NCBI GenBank assembly: GCA_028554755.1
Contig: JAPTOF010000009.1
Location: 12,005,501 to 12,069,500 of the forward strand
Direction: 5' to 3'
DNA from: Cordia subcordata
Taxonomy: Eukaryota > Streptophyta > Magnoliopsida > Boraginales > Cordiaceae
Length of the DNA: 64,000 nt
Below are positions 1 through 12,100 of the stretch, in pieces (position 1 is the stretch's first letter; each line of letters begins with the position of its first letter). A model generated the notes under the pieces. That model worked only from the letters and a program-made list of their open reading frames with translations, had not been told where the DNA came from and ran no database searches. The translations under genes were made by a program, and so were the position numbers.

Positions 1-134
1 CATTATGAAAATGATTAATAAGATTTCCAGGAAAGTTATTCTGGGTAACAACAGAAGGCTTTAGAACATTTGCATATTGAAAATGAACAAGAAGATTGAA
101 CAATTAAACTATGTGATAAATTCTTGGCAAGAAC

Positions 135-3100
135 CTGCAAATACGCCTGTATATCACTGTTGTTATTTGCTAATTGCACAATTTTGTTAGCTATACGTGT
201 TATATGTCCAATGTTGCCTATTCTGGGCGGTGATTTCCCATCAGCTGGGGTGGTTGGCTGCAAAAGAGTTAAAAAGGAGTCAATCAGTATAATGCTCAAA
301 TCATAAGCCTGAGGTTTAATTAGGCATCAAAAGCCAAAACATATTCAGCCAAGGTACCATTATTAAAAATACTATTACCTTGTCTGTATCAGTAGTCAAT
401 GTGAAATTCTTCTCTGTTTCAAGAATTTTCCCCACAAGATCACAGTCCCGAAGAAGATGGTCAACAAACTGAGGATTTTTGCTCCCCAAGCAAGATTTTA
501 TAATGCGTTCTACATGATGGTGCACAAAATTATTGTATGGATACCTAGCGAAGGAGCCACCCACAAGATATTACTTGAAGTTCCTCATTCCACAGTAAAC
601 CATATAAATGAGTTAAAGTAGAGAAGATATGCTTACTCAAAGAACAATTCTAATATTCGTTTTACTGCACCAAGGCTAATTAATTCCTTCTCTGCAGCTT
701 GACTGCTGACGCTTACCAAGACTGAAATAAACTCTACAATCTGAAAAGAGAATTTTAGTTACAATCAATTTTCAGCAGTAGCTCATGCAATTCTCAATTT
801 ATTCTCTGACCAACAAAGAAGAAATTGGGCGAGTAAAAAAGCAAAGAGCCCAACTTATAGAAACAGAAAGTTATGCATACACAACATCAAATGTATGTAG
901 AGCAATATGCATTTTATTTAGAATATTCCATAATTTCTCTAAGTCCAACCAAAACCATCAAGCAGATGAAAAAACAGAATGTAAACAACCACCTTTAAAC
1001 GATGCTTTCCAAGAGGTGGCTGCAGCTTTCCATATGTAGTTGGCAGCATATATTCTTCTGATGAAACATCCAAAAGCTTGAGGAGATCAGCTGTGCACAA
1101 TAAAATTGAAGTAAATCATTTATTGTGCCAGAATGAAAATCGCTACAAAATTCAGACAACTATGTCTAGAACAAAAAAACTTCTAACACAAGAATAAACC
1201 AATATATTTCTATATGGATTAAGCACTTAATGAAGCTGCAGACCACAAAAAATTGCTTAGATGCATCACTATAATTTTCTGACCCAGTTATACATATATG
1301 TTAACAACAGTAAGCCTGCCTAGGATAATGAAAATGTACCTAAAACAAACAAACACATTCAGAATGATCATAATATTAACTTTTGGAATCAATAAAAATC
1401 AGAAATTGCAATCCCATGATTCTTGTGAGTTGAGACTGCACAAAAACTAACGGCCTGTTTGGCTGTGCTATAAGCACCCAAAATTAAAAAGACAGCCCAC
1501 CAAATTTTTATAATTATAAGCATAAGCACCTAAAATAAGCACTGACAAACACCCTTTAAGAATCTCAAGTCAATGTCAATTGCCCAGCAAGTCGAACTAC
1601 ACTGTCAGGAAGGCCAGTTATTGTAAGACTGATAAATCAAGATATTTTGGTGGTTGAGACTTTTTTTTCTTTTAAAACAAAAACTGTGCATGCTAGGCAG
1701 GCATTAAAAATTCCATATCTATTTTGAACTTTATACTCATCCTCCACCTGATTTGGACCAACACATCTTTAGCATACAACTCTTCAGTGAAGTTAACTTG
1801 GGCTGTGAATGCTGAAATATAGAGAAAGTTCAGAACCGATGCTTTGTAAGATTATTACCATTAGTACCCTACCACTTTAACAAGAGCCACTCATAACAGG
1901 GTCATGCATTCGTCATCACTCACTAGATTAGATCATTTCAAACTAACCACATCCAAATAACTATAATAAGTTCTATAGGCAGATTCATAATGAGAAACAC
2001 AATGGAGAATAACAATGAAAAGGCAAAATCATGAAAGGAATATAAAAGGATATTTATAAATGCTTAAAATTTATGAAATTTTGAGGCAATTGTATGCAAC
2101 CCAATATCTACTGCAACTCAAAGATCAGCAACATTTCCGAGCAGGTAGCTTATTAACTAACAAAAAAAGAAGTCAAGCAAAAGAAAAAGGAAAAACAAGA
2201 AGTTTTGAAGGGATAAGCCTTTGGTAGATAAGAAGCCAGCATGAAACAAGTGCAAACAAAATTTTGTAGACATATCATATCTCGACAAGACCAGCACACC
2301 TAAGCTCTCCAGCATGCCATCTACAGTCTCCGGATTAGCAGTTATTCCTGATTGGGTCATTTGGCGGTTGTAGATGTAATATGACCCAGATGTTAGCCTT
2401 TTGGGATCCAACAGAGATATGCATACAGACAACGAGTTGACCAAAACAGATTTTGGCCGTGAGTCCTCCAAAGCATGACGAAATAATCTTCCTATAAAAC
2501 TGAGACATGTAAAACAAACACGTTTTCATTAAACAAAGCAAAGAAGTTTAATGAACAATAAGCATCGAGTTGATCAAGGAAAAGGAACAGGGACCAGAAG
2601 CTACCTTGGACTTGAGAGTTTGGAAGCCAACCCAGGCGGTGCATATCGAGTCATCGCACAAAGTGTTTCTGCAGCATTAGCATGCACTTCAGGACAGTCC
2701 TGCAATGTTTTGTAAACAACAATTTACTTAAAAATTAAGCGTTTTAACAAAACAAACTAAATATGCATATGCAAAGAAGTCCATTTCCTCCAAGGTTTGA
2801 GACATAATCATGCATTATATATAATCAGATGAAGAAAAGAATGTAAAGAGCCCACAAAAAGACATTGATTCATTATTTATATAGCATACAAACTTACTTC
2901 CTAAACTTCTGCCAAGGCAGCTCTTAGCCCCTTCCCCATTCTTGAAACATCCCAGATTTTGAGTCCCTCCCAGAAACTCAATACACTATGTCATCACCCT
3001 CCTATTCCCTCATTTCCTTAGGGGTGAACGAAAACCAAACACAGTCCAAATTTAGCTTAGTCTCTTTTGTTCGGATATTTGGTCTATTCGGTTCAGTTCG

Positions 3101-6100
3101 GTTAGTAAGGAGAAAAGAGAGGGAGAGAGGGAGGGAGGGAGAGAGAGAGAGTAGACCAAATTTACTAATTTACATATTAAAAATATTTAATATTTTATAT
3201 ACATGTCACGTATCATATATATTATAAAATATTTGACATTAAAGCCTAATTTCCTAAACAGCTAAACCTAAAAGCTAAAATCCTCCCTTTTACATTAAAA
3301 GCTAAGCAGCCACCTGCCCCCACTCACCAACTCATCCCTTTCAAGTTTCAAACTTCATAGTTAAGAAATTGAAGAACTAAAGAAGCTTCATATGGACTAA
3401 ATTTGAAACAAGCTTAATTAGAATTTATATGTTTAATTATGTGTATAATTTCGTTATATATTGTTTATGATATATTTTAGTGAATGAGGGTGATTGATTT
3501 AGGTTTTCCTATATTTCCATGCAACAATTTATCCTCTTTTCTTTGTCCAATTTTGATTTTAACCTAATCAAACATAATAGACCAAAATATATTTCACTTC
3601 AGGTCTATTCAGTTTTTACAAACTTCGATTCAATTAGGTTCTATTTTTTAAATTAAAAAAAAAAAGGTCCGATTTGGACGATTCAGTTAGAATAATATTA
3701 CCCAAATGCTCACTCCTAATTTTCCTTAGGAAAAGTTCTCTCATAAGTACAAAGCAACACTTGAAATGAGAAGGACATTCAAACACAACTTTCCTCAATA
3801 ATGTGAATATCTCCAAAATAAGTTGGACTCCTTGAGGATGGTCTAATATTCAGATGGAGATTTTTATCCCAAAATCCAGCAACTATGGCTGAGGAAACAG
3901 CAACAGAAACAAGAGAAAAAAGAAAAGAAAGAAAGGACAGCCAAACAAGAAAATGTTTCAAAAGGAAGCTATAGGTGGAAAAAGGGGAAGAGAGAAGTGA
4001 CAGAATAGTTAGTTAGGCAGTTGCATTGTAATACATTAGTCTGCAGAGTCATGCTAAATGCACATGTGATTGAACAGCCGGACAGGTGGTTAGGAAGTTA
4101 GTTATGCACATAACAGATTCTAGAATATTCCATCCAGTTGTATCTCTCACTATAAATACCTGTACTACTTTATTGATCAAAGCTAATGGAAAATAACTTC
4201 AAATCCTATTATCTTTCTCTAAATTTCTTCATGGGTATCAGAGCTTAACAAAGCTTTGCCGCCATAGAAATCTTTGTCAAAACCTCAAAATCTCATCAAA
4301 ATGACTCGATCCTGGATTCAAATTGCTCCACACAGGATTGCTATTCTCTCTATTGGTTTCTTTTTCGAGTTCAGCTAATCTCCAGCTTGGGATTGAGTCT
4401 TCTCTCCATTGAAAACCTTCGCTAGGGTTTCGTATCATATAAACTCATCTTTTCAGAAGCATTTACTGATAGACTAGATAGAATAGTTGCATAAAGTCCT
4501 GACAGCTGTAATTAATATTCTGCCAGCTAGGCAGTTAGTTATAGTAGTGCATGTGTTCAAGTAGTCAGTCAATTAGTTATTGACTTACATTGACTTGTAG
4601 TTCAAGACATACAATAAATATCTGGTTGTAACTACTTCTCAATAATAATGAAATCATTTTTTGTTTCATTTTACATGGTATCAGAGTAGAAAAATCCTGG
4701 AGATTTTTTTTTTTCTTTTCAGAAGCATTTACTGATAGACTAGATAGAATAGTTGCATAAAGTCCTGACAGCTGTAATTAATATTCTGCAAGCTAAGCAG
4801 TTAGTTATAGTAGTGCATGTGTTCAAGTAGTCAGTCAATTAGTTATTGACTTACATTGACTTGTAGTTCAAGACATACTATAAATATCTGGTTGTAACTA
4901 CTTCTCAATAATAATGAAATCATTTTCTCTTTCATTTTACATGGTATCAGAGTAGAAAAATCCTGGAGATTTTTTTTTTTTTTTTCACAGACGCCATAGC
5001 TGTGACCTTTAATCATCCTTCTTTTTCTTCTTCCTTTTCTCAAAACTGCTCCATCATCTCTTTACCCATATCATTGCGAGCAGATTCATATAATTTTTCA
5101 CATATTTCTTCACTTTTCTCTATTTGATTTTCCACTTCTCTGCTTCGCGCAAGTTAGGGTTTCTTCATCAATGAAACCTTGATTTTTTCTCTAATTCTTC
5201 ATCAAATCATAATCAAATCAGTTTTAATCTTCTTCTCTTTCACTCGCCTTACAAATTCATATAATTTTCATCCCATTTCTTGTTTGTTCTCATTTTGTCT
5301 AGGGTTTTCTCTCATCGATAACAGCTTCATAGCTTCTTCTTATGGCTTTACCTTCAAATTTAGCTATGTTTCCTGGACTCAAGGTTCTCATGAGGAATCT
5401 ATCTGGTCTAGTGCATATTAAACTAGACAACAACAATTACTTCCAATGGAAATCTCAGATGGAAGCTCCACTTTCTGCCAATGATCTTCTTGATCATGTC
5501 ACAGGAGCAGCTCCTTGTCTTCCTCGCACAGTTATTCAACCTAATGGCTCTGCTGTGGTTAATCCAGAATACACTAATTGGGTTACCATTGATAAGCATA
5601 GAATTTGTCTCTATGCCTCTATCTCTTCTGAAGTCTTCTCTCAAGTGTCTCAGTTGACCTCTGCTGTAGCTATATGGAGTGCATTGGCTACTAGGTACAA
5701 TTATCTCAGCAGAGCACATATTCAACAATAGAAACTGAAGTTACACAATCTACACAAAGGTACTCAAACTATGCAGGTCTATTTGGATCAAGTCAAAAAT
5801 ATTACAGATGCTCTTGCAGCAGCTTCAGTTACTGTTGATCCTGAAGATCTTATCTACTACATCCTCCAGGGGCTACCATCTCAGTTTGATTCCTTTAAAG
5901 CTTTTATTCGAACAAGATCTACTCCTCTCTCTGTTCTTGAACTAATCAATCTTCTTATTTCTGAAGACCTTATCATTCAAACTTCTACTATGTCTCTCAA
6001 TTCCACTACACAGGACACTCACACTGCTCTCACTGCCACTAACAATAACACGACTAATGCTGCTTTTAGAGGCAGAGGTCGCAGAGGCAGAGGGTTTCGA

Positions 6101-9100
6101 GGGAGAGGTGGTAGAAATGGTCGGTCCAATCAAACTGCTTCTGGCATATTAGGAACACCACCTGCTACTGGACTATCTGCTACTCAATCTCAACAGTCCC
6201 AGGCTGGTCAATCTTATGCTCAGTCATATCCTAGATTACAGTGCCAAATTTGTGGTAAGCCCAATCATTCTGCAATAGAGTGTTGGCATAGGTATGACCA
6301 TATCAATTATGGCAATCCTAAACAAGGCAAACAAGCCATGACTGCTCAGTCTGCACCCTCCTTATCTGGTTCTAGTTCTGAATGGTTTTTGGACAGTGGT
6401 GCAAACACGCATGTCACAGCAGATTTAAACAATTTTGTGGTAGCTCAGCCATATCAAGGAACTGATACAGTGACAGTTGGTAGTGGACAGAATTTACCTA
6501 TTCAACATACTGGGTCAGGTAAACTATATACATCTACTTCACAGCTTGTTCTTACTAATCTTCTTCATGTCCCTGATATATCTACTAGCCTTCTTTCTGT
6601 CTACCAACTCACTAAAGATAATTCATGTACTCTTGTTTTCAATTCTAAGGAGGTCACTATAGTGGACAATACTACAAGCAAGGTCCTGTTCAGGGCCCCC
6701 TGTAGGAATGGACTCTATGCACTTCCTTCATCAGTCAACTTTGCTGCTTCCTATCAATTCAATAATAAAAGGGACAAGACTGCACTAAATCTGCAGCAAT
6801 TCCTGCTTCCATTCAGTGTCATAGCTCTACTGTTACACAAGCTGCTACTCATCTCTGGCATGCCAGGCTTGGACATCCAGCTTCTTCTGTTCTGCAACAA
6901 TTGTCTAGTGAATTAGGATTCATTTGTACTTCTAATTCACTGCAATGTGTTTCTTGTGCTGTCCCAAAATCTCATAGGTTATCTTTTCCCACATCCCCAG
7001 GTGTATCCTCTACTCCTTTTCATTTAGTTCATGCAGATATATGGGGACCATCCCCTGTGTTTTCTTGTATGGGATACAAATACTACTTCTTATTAATGGA
7101 TGATTTTTCTAGATTTATATGGATTTATCCACTCAAAGTTAAATCTGATACCTATGATGCTTTCCTGAGTTTTAATTCCATGGTTACTACTCAATTTAAC
7201 ACTACAATAAAGCTATTCAGATCTGATAATGGAACTGAATTTGTTAACAAAAAGTTTCAACATCTTTTTTAGTCTCAAGGCACTCTACATCAAAGATCTT
7301 GTGCACATACACCTCAACAAAATGGCAAGACTGAAAGGAAACACAGACATCTTATTGAAACAACACTGTCTTTACTTAACCAAGCTTCTCTACCGACTGA
7401 ATATTGGTTAGAAGCCCTTGCCTGTGCCAATTTTTTAATTAATAGACTTCCTACTCCCATATTAAACAATCATACTCCTTTTGAACTTCTCTATCATACA
7501 AACCTGCTTACACAGAATTTAAGGTGTTTGGATGTCTCTGTTTCCCATGGCTAAAACCTTACAATAACCATAAACTAGAGAACAAATCCAGGCCATGTGT
7601 TTTTCTTGGCTATCCACCAAATACCAAAGGGTACAAGTGTCTTGATTTGATAACAAACAAAATTTTCATATCAAGACATGTGGTGTTCTTTGAGAATCAA
7701 TTTCCATCTGCAACTCATACTCAGCCAAGCAACTCTGCTGTTGCTTCTACATTCTTTGATGTTCCTTTATCTCCTATTTTTCCATATCTTGTCACAGATC
7801 ATTCTTATTCTGAACTGTCTATACCTGTAGCTGGTGCTTCCACATTGCCCACATCTCCTTCCTCAATTCCTTCTCAAATTTTTTCCTCTACTCCTATGTC
7901 TAGTCCCTTACAATTAATGAACTCTTCAGTTCCAATTTCACATCAGTAGGATTCTAATTCTTCTTCTACTTCCACAATTCAACCAAATCAGCTTGACTTA
8001 CCTGGTTCCACTGTTCCAGTCAACAATCATCCTATGTTGACAAGGTCAAAGACTGGTTCACTACCACCACCATTGTATCAGTTGCATTCCTTAATCACAA
8101 CTCCTACTACAACTGAACCAGTGAGTTACAAAGAGGCTTCTAAGTATGCTTGTTGGGTGAAAGCAATAGAGGAAGAATATCAGGCTTTATTACAACAGAA
8201 AACCTGGGAATTGGTTCCTCTTTCTAATGGTAGAACACCCATTGGTTGTAAATGGGTCTACAAAATCAAAAGGAATGCTGATGGCTCTATTTCTAGATAT
8301 AAAGCAAGGCTGGTGGCTAAGGGATTCTTGCAGGAACATGGAATTGACTATACAGAGACATTCACTCGTTATTAAACCACAAACCATTAGAATTGTTCTT
8401 AGCTTAGCACTCACTAATGGATGGTCCATCAGGCAATTAGATGTCTCTAATGCCTTTTTGCATGGTTCTCTCTCTGAAACTGCGTATATGACTCAACCCC
8501 CAGGTTTTCAGGATCCCTCTAAGCCTGAATTAGTATGTCATCTCAGAAAATCTTTATATGGTCTGAAACAAGCCCCCAGGGCTTGGTTTCATAAGCTGAC
8601 TTCTTTCTTAATCCAACAGGGCATCAAACCAAGCAAAGCAGACTCTTCACTTTTTATACATCACACTGCCTCAGATTACACTTTGATGCTCATTTATGTT
8701 GATGATATTCTACTCACAGGCAATTCTACATTTTATATGACTCAGCTTCTCAAGGCAATGAATACACAATTCATTATGAAAGACTTAGGGGAATTATCCT
8801 ATTTCCTAGGTTTAGAGGTTCAGAGAATGTCTGATTCTTTCATTTTGCATCAAACCAAGTATGCACTTGATTTAATCAAAAAGGCTGGCATGGCACAATG
8901 TACTTCTGTTGATGTGCCTACTTCATCTAAACAATCTCAGGCTTCTAGTTCCTCTGTTCCTTTCTCTAATCCTACTCTATTTAGGAGTCTTGTTGGAGCC
9001 TTGCAATATTTGACTATGACCAGGCCAGACATACAATATGCAGTTAATAGTTTGTGTCAACATATGCATTCTCCTACTCAAGGTGATTTTCAGTCCTTAA

Positions 9101-12100
9101 AAAGATCCATTAGATACATTCAGGGCTCAGTATCTGTGGGGTTATAATTTGTCAAAGAAACATTTGATCTAATAGGTTATACAGACTCGGATTGGGCTTC
9201 CAGTGCAGAGGACAGGAAATCCACTTCAGGGTATTCCATCTTTCTAGGTCCAAACCTGATTTCTTGGTGCTCTAAAAACCAGCCAGCAGTAGCAAGAAGC
9301 TCAACTGAAGCAGAATACAGGGTTATGGCAAATGCAATGGCAGAAATCAAATGGCTAACATATCTTCTGAAGGACCTGCACATTCATGGTTCCACTCCTC
9401 TACTTTACTGTGATAGTCAATCTGCTATAGCTTTGGCTACAAATCCAGTTTTTCATGGCAGAACCAAGCACATAGAAATTGACTATCATTTCACAAGAGA
9501 ACAAGTCTCCAACAAGCAACTACAACTCAGCTATCTATCTACAGCAGAGCAGATTGCTGATTTATTCACCAAATCTTTGACTTCTAAGCAGTTTTCATAT
9601 CTCAGGAGCAAGCTGCCCTTGGTGCTTCACCAAGTTCATCTTGAGGGGGGATGATAGACTAGATAGAATAGTTGCATGAAGTCCTGACAGCTGTAATTAA
9701 TATTCTGCCAGCAAGGCAGTTAGTTATAGTAGTGCATGTGTTCAAGTAGTCAGTCAATTAATTATTGACTTACATTGACTTGTAGTTCAAGACATACTAT
9801 TAATATCTGGTTGTAACTACTTCTCAATAAAAATGAAATCATTTTCTCTTTCATTTTACATTTACTGATTCTTTTGAGTTTTCTCCATGGCTCTTCCATC
9901 GGATCAAGCTCTTGCTTCAGGAATAAAAATTTTACTACAGTATTTTCCTTCATTTGTCACAATAAAGCTTCATCATTCCAATTATCTGCCGTGGAAGACA
10001 CAGTTCCGATCAGTTTTCAAAGCTAGTTCTCTGCTAAATCGTGTCCTTGGTAGAGTTCCCTGTCCTCCACCACTGATTGTTCATGCTGATGGTACATCAT
10101 CGACTAATCCCGAGCATGGTCAATGGCTGACTATAGATGAATATCTGAAGACTTGCTTCCATGCTGCTGTCACACCTTCTTTGCTGTCCAACATCTCTAC
10201 ATTACCAACTGCTGCTGACATCTGGGCCACACTTGAACAGAGGTTCAAATCTGGGAGCAGATCACACATCTATCATCTCAGGAACAAACTGCTCAACATC
10301 ATCAAGGTCACAAAGACAATACAGCAATATCTAGATGAAATCAAGGTTTTAAATGATAGTTTGGCAGCGGCTGATGAGGTATTGAAAGAAGAAGAAGTGG
10401 TACTCTATATCCTCAAGGGTCTTCCTCCTGTTTATGACTTTCTAATTTCATCTATAAGAGTCCGAGAGACTCCTATCTCCATCTCAGCTCTGAGTAGTCT
10501 CCTCTTAACTGAGGAGCTCAATCTCTCCTTCAAAAACAAATTAGTTGTCTCTGACTCTTCCTCCACTCCCACTAATGATGTTCATACTGCTCTTTACACA
10601 AACAATACTGGTACCAGGGGTAGAGGAAGAGGTAGAGCCACTTCTAACTATAACAGAGAAGGAAGAACCCAAAGAGGTCAAGGCAGGCATAACAATCAGC
10701 AGGGACAGAGTTCTAATTCTTCTGGAAGACCTGTCATCCGTCAAATTTGCAATAAGCCAAATCATAATGTTCTACAATGCTGGCATAAGTTTGATGGAGA
10801 AAACTATTATTATGTGAAGCCAGAGCCTGGAGCCACCACTCACGTCACTAATGACATCACTCAAGTCCAACATCCACAGACTCATACAGGTGCAGACAAG
10901 ATGTCCGTTGGGAATGGTGCCACTCTCTCTATCCATAATAGAGAGCATGATATACTTCAAACACCTTCTGCCTCTTCTCATATTTCTAACTTACTATATG
11001 TACCTTCCATTTCATCTAATTTGCTTTCAGTCTATCAATTAACCAATGCAAATAATTGCTATGCCATCTTTGACGACAAGGGGGTGAAAATCCTGGACAA
11101 CACATCCAATTTGGTGCTGTACCAGGGCCCCTGTGAGCATGGGCTTTATCCCATTCCTTCTACCCTCTCTTCAGCTAAAACTTCTACTGCACATGCTCTA
11201 CAATGTGTCTGCACTCCACCAACCACATCTCTGGACGGGACATGGCACTTAAGACTGGGACATCTTTCAAAATCTGCTTCTTCTATTGTTTCTAGTACCA
11301 GTACTATAAATAAACAGTTAGGTTACTATTCAAAGAATTGTTTAGATTGTTCTGTTACAAAGGCTCACAAGAAGCCATTTTCTCTTTCTGAAAATAAGAC
11401 CAGTTCCCCCTTGAACTTGTACACTCTAATGGATGGGGACCTTCCCCGTTGCCTTGTATGAATTTCAAATACTAAATAATTTTTCTTGATGATTATACTA
11501 GGTTCTCTTGGATATATCCCTTGAAACAAAAGTCAGGTGCCTTTTCCGCTTTTCAGAGTTTCTATGCAATGGGTAAAACTCAGTTTCATACTGACATTAA
11601 AAAATTTAGAACTAATAACGGAGGGGAGTTTGTAAATAATCAGTTTGAATTATTTCTTCAAAGCATAGGCACAATACATCAAACAACTTGCCCCCACACC
11701 CCAGGACAAAACGGCAGGGTTGAGAGAGCACCTGAACCTTATAGAAACTACCCTTGCATTGCTAAATCATAGCAAATTACATGGCAAATATTGGCTTGAA
11801 GCTCTAGCTACAGCCAATTATCTGATAAACAAACAGCCCACTCCTATCCTTCAAGATAAATCTCCCTATCAATGCCTTTTTGCAGAACAACCTGATTATA
11901 ATGCTCTGAAAGTATTTGGCTATTTGTGTTTTCCTTGGCTAAGGCCATATACTACCCATAAACTTCAAAACAGATCTTTTCCCTGTCTTTTTCTGGGATA
12001 CTCTTCAACAACAAAAGGTTATAAGTGTCTAGACATAGCTACTAACAAAGTCCATATGTATAGACATGTTAGGTTTGTTGAGAATACTTCCCCTTTTGCC

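Larger units (their letters stand above)
4450..4981 (+). repeat. 266-bp tandem duplication covering the copia B 5' LTR
   Basis: Two units offset by 266 bp each contain a piece of copia A leader (CTTTTCAGAAGCATTTAC), a whole copia B LTR, the primer site and a T-rich tract. The presence of host sequence in both units means the duplication arose after insertion. The likely route is slippage or unequal exchange at the TTTTTCTTTTC tracts. The outer limits are uncertain by a few bases because of the T runs. Confidence 0.85.
4467..9860 (+). mobile_element. Ty1/copia retrotransposon B, nested in copia A
   Basis: Inserted in the leader of copia A. It has three 209-bp LTR copies because the 5' end is tandemly duplicated. 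The target duplication TTTAC lies at 4462-4466 and 9861-9865. The primer site TGGTATCAGAG directly follows both upstream LTRs (4676 and 4942). The polypurine tract GAGGGGGGA ends just before the 3' LTR. Counted from the second LTR the element is about 5.1 kb. By eye the outer LTRs differ at about eight of 209 sites, so it is not recent, but it is younger than copia A by nesting. Confidence 0.94.

Noticed and set aside
1..134. Next SAPS exon at the extreme left
   Set aside because: No acceptor followed by the expected conserved residues is visible; it probably lies outside the window.
2157..2541. Two minus-strand frames as separate small genes
   Set aside because: They are exon 10 of the SAPS gene read with its intron flanks in two frames; only the conserved frame counts.
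5179..5421. An 80-codon frame before copia B gag
   Set aside because: It lies in the leader, overlaps the gag start in another frame and has no similarity to copia proteins.
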